From Halichoerus grypus (lineage: Eukaryota; Chordata; Mammalia; Carnivora; Phocidae), in contig NC_135719.1 of the NCBI RefSeq assembly GCF_964656455.1, positions 72,466,283-72,530,282 of the forward strand: a stretch of DNA of 64,000 nucleotides, written 5' to 3'. The translations under genes were made by a program, and so were the position numbers. Below the pieces are notes generated by a model. The model was given only the letters and a program-made list of their open reading frames with translations, ran no database searches and had not been told where the DNA came from. Below, in pieces: positions 11,331 to 22,140 of this stretch (its first letter is position 1; each line of letters begins with the position of its first letter).

Positions 11331-12660
11331 TAGTTATGGTAGCTAAAATTTACTCAAGATAACATAACAAGGGTCCCAGCTGAAATATGGACTCTGGTCT
11401 GTGAAATCCCATTTCCTTTCTGCAGCACAAGAGAGACAGACCAAGAGAGTTCAAAGGAGGGAAAGGGGGTAGATTGAGAAATTCAGGGAAGACTCCAAAA
11501 CTGAAGGGGTAAGAAGTTAGCTGGGTTTCCAAGAAAGAACATAGATAAGCAAGACTTGTATGCTCTCCCCTTTGGGGTGGGCTAATGCCAGAAAATACTG
11601 CTTTGTGGCATCCCACACCAGAAATTGTATTTTAATTGCTCTTTGATACACAGCTACCAGCTTCAGCATGACATTAAGCAGCTATGAGAAAGAGCAGAGA
11701 ACAAAAATTCAGATGGCAAATTCACCAATCCCAATTCCAAATCCCTCTGCTAGATCTATTAACACACCAGACATTTGTTCCCCAAGTTCTGGTCACTGTG
11801 AGCCAGGCCAAGGCAAAGGGCAAGGTGTGGCCACACTTCCCTCTGCGGGCAGACAGAGAGAACAGAGCCCCTGGAAACTCTTGATGTCTGTGAAGTCTTT
11901 GAGAGAAAGGGCAGGGTGCGTCTTGGAGTGTGCCGGCTCTCGCAGCTACCTTCCAAGGTGCCTGAACCACTCCTCAGACTTAATGAACTCCACATGCTGC
12001 CATAGCTATTTATAGAATCAGCCCCGTGTGTGTTTTGTTAAAGCCTCTAGATCATATTTTTTAGCTTTGCAAGTTTATTTCCTACAATTGGTCCATTAAA
12101 TTTTGCCTCCCTTTCCTCCTCCATCACATTCTTGGAAATCCATGGTCAACTCTACAAACAAATGTATGGGATTATCAAAATATTTTTAAGGCATTATTTG
12201 CCCTCTCTGTTTTTCTTGTGCTCCCTGAAGTGTGAATTTCTATAGCATCACTCTTCCTGGAAACTTCAATCTGACAGAAGGGTAATGCAGCCCAAGGGGT
12301 GGGGGAGGAAGAGTCCTAAGAGATCAGCAAGGTTTTCACTGAGCCTGCTCCTACTAAGTGGAGATTAGTCACAAAAAAGAGCCACAGGAAAGCAAGAAAA
12401 TTCTTCAGACAAAATCAAAATGCAAACAAAAGGGAGAACAGGCTGAAGTGAACTAATCAAGAAACAGAAGAACATTTACCTGCAGAAAAACGGAGAAACT
12501 GATAATGAGGTCCAGGCTCTAATGAAGCACCAGAGAAAGGAACCAAGTCTGAGTAATCTTGTAGACCATGTCTTATGAGTGGCCTTTCTCTCCCTTTTGT
12601 ACAACCCAGAGGAATATTTGTATCAACTATTTTGTAAATGCAAGTATCTTAGTAGCTCTA
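11331..12660. other. Unannotated single-copy stretch
   Basis: Mixed composition. Several overlapping open frames of 66-115 codons occur at 11.67-12.0 kb on both strands, with no domain and no consistent codon bias. I call no gene. Confidence 0.4.
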
Positions 12661-12675
12661 GAAAGCCATTTTTTT

Positions 12676-12877
12676 TTTTTTTTTTTTTTAAAGATTTTAT
12701 TTATTTTCTTGACAGAGAGAGACACAGCGAGAGCAGGAACACAAGCAGGGGGAGTGGGAGAGGGAGAAGCAGGCTTCCCGCAGAGCGGGGAGCCCGATGC
12801 GGGACTCGATCCCAGGACCCTGGGATCATGACCTGAGCCGAAGGCAGACGCCCAACGACTGAGCCACCCAGGCGCCC
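12676..12877 (-). mobile_element. CanSINE, antisense, young copy
   Basis: The complement of the poly(A) tail (T run through 12689) is followed by AAAGATTTTATTTATTTTCTTG, GACAGAGAGAGACACAGCGAG, GCAGGGGGAGTGGGAGAGGG, GATGCGGGACTCGATCCCAG and ends GAGCCACCCAGGCGCCC. The target-site duplication GAAAGCCATTTTTTT is perfect over 15 bp (12661-12675 and 12878-12892). Long unbroken tail and perfect duplication mark a recent insertion. Confidence 0.97.
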
Positions 12878-13348
12878 GAAAGCCATTTTTTTCAGGAGGG
12901 AATTCCACCTCATCCCACTTTTAAAACATAGTTAAATAAGTTTACGTGTTTTTCTTTTCCTTTTTTTCTTTTGTTTTTAAATTCCAGTGTAGTTAACATA
13001 CAGTGTTATATTAGTTTCAAGTGTACGATATAGTGATTCAACACTTCTATACTTTACTCTCTGCTCATCATGATAAGTGTACTCTTCAGTCCCCATCGCC
13101 TGTTGAGCTCATCCCCACACTCACCTCCCTCAGTTGGTTCTTTACAGTTAAGGGTCTGTTTCTTGGTTTGTCTCTCTTTTTTTTTTTTACTTGTTCGTGT
13201 ATTTTGTTTCTTAAAATCTGCATATGAGTGAAATGATGTGGGACTTGTCCCTCTCTGACTGCCTTATTTCACTTAGAATTATACTTCCTAGCTCTGTCTA
13301 TGTTGCAGCAAATGGCAAGATTTCATTCTTTTATGGCTGAGTAATATT

Positions 13349-13351
<3 letters not shown>

Positions 13352-13379
<28 letters not shown>
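13352..13379. repeat. (GT)14 microsatellite inside L1
   Basis: Perfect GT dinucleotide array of 28 bp replacing the usual short GTGTATATA stretch of the antisense L1 (after TGAGTAATATTC). Confidence 0.97.
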
Positions 13380-13382
<3 letters not shown>

Positions 13383-15013
13383 CCTTCTTCTTTACCCACC
13401 TTTCTATCGATGGACACTTGGGCTGCTTCCATAATTTAGCTATTATAAATAATGCTGCAATAAGCATAGGGAAGCATATTATCTGTTAGAATTGGTGTTC
13501 TCATATTCTTTGGGTAAATACCCAGTAGTGGCATTATTGGATCACAGGGTAGTTTTATTTTTAATTTTTTGAGGAACCTCCATACTGTTTTCCATATTGG
13601 CACTTTGCATTTCCACCAACAGCGCATGAGGGTTTATTTTTCTGCACATCCTCACCAACACTTGTTATTTCTTGTGGTTTTTGATCTTAGCCATTCTGAC
13701 AGGTGTGAGGTGGTATCTCATTGTGGTTTTGACTTGCATTTCCCTGATGATGAGTGATGTTGAGCATCTTTTCATGTGTCTGTTGGCCATCTGGATGTCT
13801 TCTTTGGAGAAATGTGTGTTCATCGCGTCTGCCCATTTTTAATTGGATTATTTGTTTTTTCTGGGTGGTGAGTTGTATAAGTTCTTTATATATTTTAGAT
13901 ACTAGCCCTTTATCAGATATGTCATTTGCAAGTATCTTCTCCCATTCCACAGGTCGTCTTTTCATTTTGTTGGTTGTTTCCCTTGCTGTATGGAAGCTTT
14001 TTATTTTGATGTAGTCCCACCTGTTGATTTTTGCTTTTGTTTCCCTTGCCTCTGGAGACATATCTGGAAAAATGTTGCTCTCTTCTATGATTTTTATGTT
14101 TTCAGGTCTCACATTTACATCTTTAATCCATTTTGAGTTTATTTTTTTGCATTTGGTGTCAGAAACTGATCCGGTTTCATTCTTTTGCATGTAGCTATCC
14201 AGTTTCCCAACATCATTTGTTGAAGAGACTGTCTTTTTCCCATTGTATATTGTCTCCTTTGTCTAAGATTAATTACTCATATAATTGTGAGTTTATTTCT
14301 GGGCTCACCCTTCTCTTCTTTTGATCTATGCATCTATTTTTGTGCCAGTACCATACCATTTGAACTATCACAGCTTTGTATTATACCTTGAAATCTGGGA
14401 TTGTGATACCTCCAGTTTTGTTCTTCTTTTTCAAGATTTCTTTGGCTCTTCAGGGTCTTTTGTAGTTCCATACAAATTTTAATATCATTCTAGTTCTATG
14501 AAAAATGCTTTTGGTATTTTGATAGGGATTACATTAAATCTGTAGATTGCTTTGGGTAGTATGGACATTCTAACAATATTTGTTCTTCCAATCCATGAGC
14601 ATGGAGTATCTTTCCATTTGTTTGTGTCCTCTTCAATTTCTTTCATCACTGTTTTATAGTTTTCAGAGTACAGGTCTTTCACTTCCCTTGGTTAAGTTTA
14701 TTTCTAGTTTTTAAAATTATTTTTGGTGCAATTTTAAATGGGACTATTTACTTAATTTCTCTGTTACTTCACTGTTAATGTATAGAAATACAACAGATTT
14801 CCACGTACTGATTTTGTGTCCTGTGACCTTACTGAATTCATTTGTCAGTTCTTGTAGTTTTTTGGTGAAGTCTTTAGGGTTTCTATATGTAATATCATGT
14901 CATTTACAAATAGTGAAAGTTTTACTTCTTCCTTTCCAATTTGGATGCCTTTTCTTCTTTTTATTTGATTGATGTGGCTAGGATTTCCAGTACTATGTTG
15001 AATAAAAGTGGTT

Positions 15014-15032
15014 AAGAGTAGACATCTCCTCA
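15014..15032. repeat. Left 19-bp target-site duplication
   Basis: AAGAGTAGACATCTCCTCA, identical to 15543-15561. It is preceded by GGTT, so the junction TT/AAGA resembles the L1 endonuclease site TT/AAAA. Confidence 0.95.
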
Positions 15033-15542
15033 CAAAGGCTGTCCCTGATACTTAGGCTCACAGACCTGGAAGGAGCTTCAGCGATCCCATAAGCACCTTC
15101 TCACTCTACTACAGGCCATGTAAGGGACCTGAGGTTGTCACACAGCCAGCCAGAGGTCAGGACAGGATTGAGAATCTAGGTCTGTTACAACTTCTCCCCC
15201 TTTTTTTTTTTTTTTTAAAGATTTTATTTATTTATTTGACAGAGAGAGAGATAGCGAGAACAGGAACGCAAGCAGGGGGAGTGGGAGAGGGAGAAGCAGG
15301 CTTCCCGCCAAGCAGGGAGCCCGATGTGGGACTCGATCCCAGGACCCTGGGATCATGACCTGAGCCGAAGGCAGACGCTTAACGACTGAGCCACCCAGGC
15401 GCCCCAACTTCTCCCCTTTTTTAGGGAGTCCAGGGTATGTAGGCATTAGTTTGTACCAGGGTCAAAATTTACTCATAAAGTCAGTTACTATGATACACAA
15501 TAATAATAAGGTTTCTTTTATTCTCTGAGACAGGAAAAAAAA
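15033..15542 (+). mobile_element. Retroposed non-L1 sequence with poly(A) tail, nested in L1
   Basis: About 310 bp of non-L1 sequence (plus a later CanSINE at about 15207-15404 with its flanking duplication) ends in an A run at about 15535-15542 and lies between two identical 19-bp copies of AAGAGTAGACATCTCCTCA. Removing it joins L1 sequence. The plus-strand insert ends ACAATAATAATAAGG...GAGACAGG then poly(A), so AATAAT-type signals lie some 25-30 bases before the tail. Its first half contains a MIR-like piece (GGTTGTCACACAGCC...CAGGATTGAGAATCTAGGTC). The source transcript is unknown: it may be a processed noncoding RNA or 3'UTR copy, or an orphan L1 transduction. Confidence 0.85.
15207..15404 (-). 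mobile_element. CanSINE, antisense, young copy within the retroposed insert
   Basis: Reads from the T run (15201-15216) through AAAGATTTTATTTATTTATTTG to GAGCCACCCAGGCGCCC. Target-site duplication CAACTTCTCCCCC/TTTTT at 15188-15205 and CAACTTCTCCCC/TTTTTT at 15405-15422 differ by one C. It is younger than the insert that carries it. Confidence 0.96.
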
Positions 15543-15561
15543 AAGAGTAGACATCTCCTCA
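15543..15561. repeat. Right 19-bp target-site duplication
   Basis: Exact second copy of AAGAGTAGACATCTCCTCA, immediately after the insert's poly(A). Confidence 0.95.
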
Positions 15562-16150
15562 TTTTGTCTTACTCTCTGTGTCTGTCTCTGTGTGTTAGGA
15601 AAGTCAGCTATGTCTCCTGCTCTTGTAAGTAGTGGCCTTGTGAAGAAGAGGTCCCTCAGTGTACTACACTGCATTGTCCTCTATTCACCAGAACCTGGCC
15701 CTTCATGGGTGTCTCCTGTGTGTGTTGTGTGCCCTGCTGTTGTGGCTGAACCACATTTGCCTTCGGTCTAGTCATCTGCATTGGCTGTCTTTGCCTGTTG
15801 TGAGCAGAATTTGGTTCCTGTGTTGTTAACGGGCCAGTATGAAGTTACCTTGGGCTTGAGTTAAGTCAGACCAGGCATTTGCTAGAGATGCAGTAGCACC
15901 AAACTTCAGGATACTTTCCCTGTGTTGTGCCCTAAGAAGCTTTCGTTAGTGGGTGGGGCCTGCAGTCAGACCAGCTGCCTGCCCCCGACCCGCTGCTAGG
16001 ACCAGAGTCAGACTGGTGTGTGTGGTTATCTTCCCCTTCCGAGTGGTGCTGGCTCCTGTCTGCACTGCCTGCCCACTGCCAGGCTTGTGGCACTGCTTTG
16101 GATGGGCTCTGGCCAAGAGCATATTGAGGGGGCAGGACCACAGGAGAACA
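15562..16150 (-). mobile_element. Carnivore L1 5'UTR, antisense (continuation of the 12.95-kb L1)
   Basis: On the minus strand this reads ACACACAGAGACAGACACAGAGAG then TAAGACAAAATGAGGAG, which I recall as the end of the carnivore L1 5'UTR just upstream of ORF1. The rest (CTTCAGGATACTTTCCCTG, GAAGCTTTCGTTAGTGGG on the plus strand) fits the GC-richer 5'UTR. The 5' end is probably near 16.14-16.15 kb. A TTTTTT/AAAAAA site at 16164-16177 may be the original target, but no clear duplication was found. Confidence 0.7.
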
Positions 16151-17084
16151 TGGCTCAAAAATGCTTTTTTAAAAAAAGATGTGAAATCTTGTGTTGGTCG
16201 TTTATCTTCCTGTATCATAAGAAAATAGCAGGATACAAAATCACAGGAAGCTTCAACTCTCTTAGGTGTCAAGTTAACATTCTGTAGGTTGGGGCAGGGG
16301 CAGGTTTTATACCCTATAATACAAAGCATACTAAATACTATGATTTAGAGTCATAGTCATGCCAGTGATCCCTGGAAATCTGGTGTTGTCCTTCCCCTCT
16401 GCCTTTTTCTGAGCATCAACTACCACCACATGCTAACAGTTCAGTCCCACCACCTATACATCTCCACAATGGCTCCTCATCCTGTCCACTCCCACTGCCC
16501 TGCTGAAGGCTCTCCTGGGTCCTCACCTAGACCACTGCAATAGCCCTTATATTTGAAAGAAGTCTCTGGATTTCCAAGGACCTCAAAGCAGCCAAGGCAA
16601 AAGAGGGCTTGATTGGAAGGACGCAGGGTGACCACAGACAGGCTGGCACACCCCTTGGGATGGGGGGACCTGGAGGTGAGGAATGCTCCCTCCCCTGCCT
16701 CCCTCCCCTTGTCTCCACCTCTCTGCCTACCACCTTCATTCTCTCTGGGTAGACAGCATCCCCCACATGTCAAGAAAACTACCACCTAAGTCTCCCAGGA
16801 GTACCATCCCACAGCTTCTGCCACCAAAAGAGATACCTCATTCTCAGCATCTGTTTGGAGAAAAGGAAAAAAATAAAAGAATTCCAGAGAAACACACCTC
16901 TAGATCAGTCAAACATGGTCAAGGAGTAGGGCCAGGTAAGGACATGGAAGCACATGCTTGGAATTGGAAGAGGGACAGTTCCCGCACAGGCTACATGTTC
17001 TTCCAACCACTGTGGACTTGCCCTTGCTGTTCTCTCCTCACATCCTTCATAGGCAAAGCCTATGTTCTCCAAAGGCCATCTTAA
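16151..17084. other. Unannotated stretch
   Basis: Faint L2-like sequence near 16380-16560 (GGCTCCTCATCC...CCCACTGCCCTG). Overlapping frames of 79-133 codons at 16.5-17.1 kb lack recognisable domains. No gene called. Confidence 0.35.
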
Positions 17085-17370
17085 ATAGCACTGGACCAGG
17101 AAGCTTTGCTCAATCACCTCCAAGAGGCTTCTCTTAAAACCCTCAGCCCCTCCTCAGTTGTTGTTTCTCCCTTAGGACACTTTTCATCTTTGACCTTAAG
17201 GATAGTGTTTGCAAGTTTTCCAGCATGAATAAGTTCCTAGAGGAAAGAGATCAGATCATAGTCACATTTATATTCCCCGCCCCCCAAAATAATGCCAAGC
17301 AAAATCTTTGCCTGTGACAGGTACTCAGTAATTGTTTGCTAAATGTGGAGTGGATGAAGATAAATGACTG
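17085..17370 (+). repeat. L2 LINE 3' region
   Basis: L2 signature order: CTCAATCACCTCCAAGAGGCTTCTC, CTAGAGGAAAGAGATCAGATC, and terminal GTACTCAGTAATTGTTTGCTAAATG. Confidence 0.65.
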
Positions 17371-18384
17371 AGGAGAGTTTTTAGGAAACACCCTGGAATA
17401 ATGTCCTTTGCTGGAGAGAGGATGCACCTGACTTTTCTCTTGAGGGAGTTAGCAGGACCCAGATATTCATTTACTAATCTAGGCCAGGTTAGAGTATGGT
17501 TCAACAGCCCAACTCACAACATTCATTGGTAATAGGGAGATTTTTTTGGGTTCACTTCAATTATAATAGGGCTCAGGTGTTACCTCTGCTTTTACAGGGC
17601 TTGATAGAAGCTACATAAGGTCTGTTTTCTCTTCTGCTTAACAGGAATAAGAGTAGCTGCCTTAGAGCATGGCCCTTGGACCTCATGAGGTAATCACCTG
17701 GGCTGGCTTCAGGGCCCAGGAACTGCATGGTCACACAGGACCTGGCGCTGAGGGGCATCCCACACGTGAGGTTTACCACTCTGCAGTCATAGTCCCAGAA
17801 TTTGAGATTTGTAAGTGAAGTCCAAAAAGACAGTGGAAGTTTAGAGCCTCAGTTTAACTGTGGGTCTGCCTTTCATCACCTCCCAGGACAGCCTTCTGGC
17901 TGCCAGCTTCCCCACTATCTGCTGCCCTGGGTGCCCTGCCTGATCTCCCTCTCCCCACCCCTACGCAGCAAGGTTTTGCAGACTGGCAGAGGGTGAGTCA
18001 GGGCCAGGCGCACGTGCCAGAGCAGCTCGTGGCAGTGCCATCCTGGCCTCAGTCTAGCAGAACCAGAGTGTGTTTATTGAGCAACTCAGAAGAGGCCAGC
18101 CTCCCACCCACCCATCCAGATCACCTTTCCACCATGGTGCGGAGAAGCATAGATGCCAGACTCCACTTGCCCAACCCAGCCAGGCATGCATATCAGCCCA
18201 GTAGTCAGAGGACCTTCCCTCCACTCTCACCCTAACCCTCCTGGGAGCTTAGGAAGTCCTGTACTTACTCAGCAAAGTATCCCCATGGCTGAAGGAGTGC
18301 AATAGCAAAGAGCAAATTTTAAAAAAGCAAAAAAACAAAAAAACGTATCGATAGGTAGACAGAGCCGATGGATGAGAAAGAAAA
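17371..18384. other. Unannotated single-copy stretch
   Basis: GC-richer DNA around 17.6-18.25 kb with short frames only. No recognised repeat except an A-rich run near 18318-18345. Confidence 0.4.
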
Positions 18385-18640
18385 GTTTTATTATTTTTAA
18401 ATTACTTTTTAAATTGAGATGTAATTGACATGTGACATTGTATTCATTTTAGGTATACACAATTATTTGATACATGCATATATTGTGAAATGGTTACCAG
18501 AATAAGTATAATTAACATTCCTCACCACACAGAATTACATTTTTTTCTTGTGATGAGCACTTAAAAGATCTATCTTAACAACTTTTCAAATATACAGTAC
18601 GGTAGTTTTAATTACAGTTTTATATTTTAATAAATTTAAT
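18385..18640 (-). mobile_element. L1MA/L1MB-type LINE-1 3' end, antisense
   Basis: TTTTTAAATTGAGATGTAATTGACATGTGACATTG, GGTATACACAATTATTTGATAC, CCTCACCACACAGAATTACA and TTGTGATGAGCACTTAAAAG are antisense 3'UTR landmarks of old mammalian L1. Confidence 0.85.
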
Positions 18641-18829
18641 GGCGCTTTTTCCTTCTTTTTGAACAGAGACTCATGTTTTTCTTTTGTGCTGAGCCCTGTG
18701 CCCTGTGCTGAGCCCCTAGCACTGTGCCAAGTACCAAAAAGTGCTTAGCAGTTGATAGCTATCGTTTTCTTATTATTAATAAGTGTTCACACAAAGTCTG
18801 ACAGTTTCACATAGTAAGAAGCTTCCAAA

Positions 18830-18930
18830 AATCTGACCTCTATAATCTCACTTGATCCTGTAAGGTGGTTGGGATATGGATATTATATCTATTTTGTAAA
18901 TGAGGAGATTGAAATTTGTGCAAGTCAGGA
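18830..18930 (-). repeat. MIR fragment, reverse orientation
   Basis: ATAATCTCACTTGATCCTG...ATTTTGTAAATGAGGAGATTG is antisense MIR core. Confidence 0.65.
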
Positions 18931-18960
18931 GGCCAAAAAAAAAAATCATGTCACCCATCA

Positions 18961-20019
18961 GTGGCTAAGAAGCCCTGGAATCCAGGTGCTCTGACTCGCA
19001 GCTTCATGTTCTCCCCAGGGGACCTGCCCGCCAGTGACCTGGGGGGCAGCTAAGCAGCCTTTTCCTCCCTTCTCCAGAGGGACAAGGAGCCAATAGTGTC
19101 TAGCTGCCCTGGAAACTCTGCCGGGTGCCGTAGTGCTATGAGCGTTTGCCCCGGCCACAGCAAGGAGTCCCGCCCTTACCCTGCATTTATTTTCTTTCCC
19201 AAACCTCACCAAACCATAAAAATCAAAGATGACTCCTAAGAAGCCAGCCATCCGACTCCCTGAAAACCCAGCCCAGAGCTGTGGATGGCAGGGCCACAAG
19301 AGCTGTTTCCTCACTCCTGTTGACTCAGGTCTGTTTACCTGGCTCCATCGTTCCCATTTCCTTGCCTCGGAACTTGTGCAGCCCTCAGATTTATGCTCCA
19401 GGCAGACAGGGAATTTATGGTGTGTTCATCACCCATCCCACCCCAGGACACAGCACCTCTCCCTGCAGCTGTCAAAACCACCCACTCATACCCAGCAGAG
19501 TGTCAAGCAGGTTCATGGAGGGAAAATCCTCGGAAATAGTGCCCAGTTCTGGCCCAAAGGTTTTGCCCAGTTACCCAAGCCCTGGTCATAAAACTGCCAA
19601 ATAGACTGTGGAGTGAAAAACAGAGGTCAGACTCGCCCAGAGGGCAGGATGGGGCAGGAGTCGTAGGCTGGGACTAGGGGACCGAGGAGATGGGGCAGAT
19701 GCCATGCTCCTGGGTTTGCCCTCATATGCCTGGGCCTTGGATGGAGATGTGGGGAGCAGAGGGAGTCGCACTCCAGGAGCTGTGTTGGAAGCAGAGGTGC
19801 TCTGGGGATTGGCCAAAACCCAGAAGCTGGTTTCCCTGAGTCCCAGGAAAATCCTTAAAAAAAAAAATGCTTTGATTTTTATTTGGGGACCATTAAATGA
19901 GAGGAGTGTGGGCTCGGTGGCTAGAATGTGACTGAGGCAGCCATCGACACTAGTCCTTAAGCTGGAAAACAGGGTGATAAGAACTACACATACTGAAGGT
20001 TAGCCATTTGCTGTCCATT
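18961..20019. other. Unannotated single-copy stretch
   Basis: Moderately GC-rich. Frames of up to 120 codons (for example 19229-19591 plus, 18958-19314 minus) overlap on both strands and show no recognised domain. An A10 run occurs near 19857-19866. Confidence 0.4.
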
Positions 20020-20230
20020 GGACTTTGCATGTGTCATTTGCACATATTATTCCTGATCTTCACAGAAGCTGTGGAATCACATTAATTATTAGGTCCATTT
20101 TCAAGATGAGGGAAATGAGGTTTGAGAGGTAGCAGAACTTGCCAAGTTCACACCGTAAGTGGACAACGTTTGAACCCAGGAGAAATATTTTTCCACAAAG
20201 CAAGTTCAGCTAGTGTTCTGTCTACTGGGC
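20020..20230 (-). repeat. MIR SINE, reverse orientation
   Basis: Antisense MIR: TTCCTGATCTTCACAGAAGC, TTAGGTCCATTTTCAAGATGAGGG, GAACTTGCCAAGTTCACACCG and GTTTGAACCCAGGAG. Confidence 0.75.
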
Positions 20231-20867
20231 CTCTCATTGCTAATCCCATGGAAAGAGGAACACTGGTCCCCACTGCTGACATCATGAGGATTTACCCAGC
20301 CTGCTTTGCAGGAAGACAACCAGGCTCTCTGTGGCTGACGGTTCTGGGCCTCTCTCTGGATGAAGGAAGTATAGGGTAAGCCTATCACTGGAGGAGAGTG
20401 GATGCAGATGCTGCCAATTTTCCATTCACCAATTTGTTCTGCCCCTTGTTTCTTCTTCTCTGCATTTCCAACCATTTTCTTTACTTATTTAATGTCTCTT
20501 CCAGTGACATACCAATTAAGGCCAAAGAGAAATTGAAACGCTGTGATTCTAAAACTATGTCTAGTGGTACTTGGCCAATAGGAAATGAAAATCATACCAC
20601 TGCTACCACCAGAAAGGAATTTGTGTCTGTTGAAAAAAATACCCATTTTAAAGTTGTCTGAATTTTATTAATCTCCATTCTTATTTCCCTCATCCCTCAG
20701 CTTAGACAGACAGTTGAGAAACTTTGGTAAGTACATAGACAATCAATAAGGTAGATCCCTACAGAAGAACAGAATTAAAAAAAAAAAAAAGATTTAAAGG
20801 CTTTACAATTTACATGGAATATGATTTTTTCGGCTTTCATTACCCTCATGTTCAGATTTTTTCATCT
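20231..20867. other. Unannotated single-copy stretch
   Basis: No recognised repeat or exon. An A14 run lies near 20777-20790. Confidence 0.4.
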
Positions 20868-21000
20868 ATAAAACAGGAATCCAATTCAGCAAGTACTTAT
20901 TAAGAGATTACCACATAAAAGACATAATATTAGACATCACAGGGAAGATAACAGTAAAGAAGGTCTGGGCTCTGCCCTCCAGGGTGTGACGGGCCCACCA
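20868..21000 (-). repeat. L2-like fragment, reverse orientation
   Basis: CAGCAAGTACTTATTAAGAGATTACC...GTCTGGGCTCTGCCCTCCAGG fits the antisense L2 3' end. Confidence 0.55.
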
Positions 21001-21204
21001 GCAGGGCTCATACCTATGTGGGTGCTTGTAACACTGGCCTGACTATCATCAGGCTGTAGTAGGAGCCCACACCTACGTGTTGAGCCTCCAGGAATGCTTT
21101 GATCACCCTGGTCCCCAGGGTCATTAGAATGTGTTTGTGATGTATGTAAAAGTGCTTGGCAAAGAACTATACAGAACTAAGGGATTTTTCATCATTGTTC
21201 TTAT

Positions 21205-21425
21205 TACCAAGCATGGTGGTTAAGAATGTAGCCTCTGGAACCAACCTGCCTGGGTTGGTCTCCCCGACTCTGCCACATACACCACGTTATCTTAGGTGAA
21301 TTGCTCAAACCCTGTCCTCTTCAGTTTCCTCAGCTGTAAAAAGGGGATAATAATAGTATCTACCTATATGGATGTGGTGGGAATTAAATCAGTCTGTATA
21401 TCTAAAGGACTGTGCACATTGCTCA
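21205..21425 (+). repeat. MIR SINE, well preserved
   Basis: Near-complete sense MIR: AAGCATGGTGGTTAAGAATG, GCCTCTGGAACCAACCTGCC, CTTCAGTTTCCTCAGCTGTAAAAAGGGG, ATAATAATAGTATCTACC and GTGGGAATTAAATCAGTC. Confidence 0.85.
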
Positions 21426-21649
21426 GCATAATATGAGGCCACCCAAATGTTACTGGTGGTGTTATCATTAATCCACATTCAGCAATACTTCTTGAAACTG
21501 TCAAGGTCATCAAAAGCAAAGAAAGTCTGAGAAACTGCCATAGCCAAGAGGAGTCTAAGGAGACAGGACAAGTATATGTGGTATGGTATCCTGGATGGGA
21601 TCCTGGAACAGATAAAGGGCATAGGGTAAAAGCTAAGGATCTCTGCATG

Positions 21650-21838
21650 ACGTATGGGCCATAGTTAATAATGACATACTGATACTAGTTCATTGAAACT
21701 GTGACAAATGTTCCAGACTAATATAGGACATTAGCAGTAGGGCAGGCTGGGTCTGGGGTGTATGGAAACTCAGTACTATCTTCACAACTTTGGAAATCTG
21801 AAACAATTCTAAAATTAAAATTTTATTTATAAAAAAAA
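21650..21838 (+). mobile_element. L1MB-type LINE-1 3' end
   Basis: Sense 3'UTR landmarks: GACAAATGTTCCAGACTAATATAGG, GTATGGAAACTCAGTACTATC, AATCTGAAACAATTCTAAAATTAAAATTTTATT, then an A run. Strongly 5'-truncated. Confidence 0.75.
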
Positions 21839-22017
21839 AGTATCATGAGGATGTAATGATATGAGGAGAGCTGAGCAACCACAAGGGAAAAGTGGTTAGC
21901 AGTCAAGCTAACCTTTGCCTGCATCACAAATTTTCAAGGAGCCAACACTGGCCAGGAGAATTTTCATTAGGGAAAAAAAAAAAAGACAAAATTGAATAGC
22001 TGGTATTCACCTATGTT

Positions 22018-22140
22018 GGAAGGAAGGAAGGAAAGGAAGGAAGGAAGGAAAGAAAGGAAGGAAAGGAAGGAAGGAAAGGGAAGGGAAGGGAAGAAGGAAG
22101 GAAGGAAGGAAGAAAGGAAGAGAGAAAGAAAGAAAAGAAG
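22018..22140 (+). repeat. 123-bp homopurine GGAA/GAAA microsatellite
   Basis: Every base from 22018 to 22140 is a purine, made of GGAA, GGAAA and GAAA units. Six-frame translations across it are artefacts (Glu/Lys/Arg-rich on one strand, Ser/Leu/Phe-rich on the other). Confidence 0.98.

Larger units (their letters stand above)
12950..15032 (-). mobile_element. Carnivore L1, antisense 3' half (ORF2 C-terminal part and 3'UTR), internally deleted
   Basis: Runs from a T-rich 3' tail near 12950 through the antisense L1 3' end (AGTGTAGTTAACATACAGTG) and a long antisense ORF2 remnant: GGATCACAGGGTAG, GAGGAACCTCCATACTG, CTTTTCATGTGTCTGTTGGCC. ORF2 is broken by many stops. A minus-strand frame at 14845-15033 keeps a degraded reverse-transcriptase motif, LFVND where FADD is expected. 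The L1 continues at 15562-16150 as 5'UTR. The part between, ORF1 and the first part of ORF2, is missing. A (GT)14 tract at 13352-13379 expanded inside it. Confidence 0.93.

Noticed and set aside
12845..12877. tRNA-like A/B-box sequence in CanSINE heads
   Set aside because: These are tRNA-Lys-derived SINE heads, each followed by a SINE body and A-rich tail, not functional tRNA genes.
13687..14190. 167-codon minus-strand frame
   Set aside because: It lies in L1 ORF2 and reads as a decayed ORF2 segment, not a host gene.
17660..17770. Possible MER5-like fragment (GGTAATCACCTGGGCTGGC)
   Set aside because: Only one short segment matches, too little to call.
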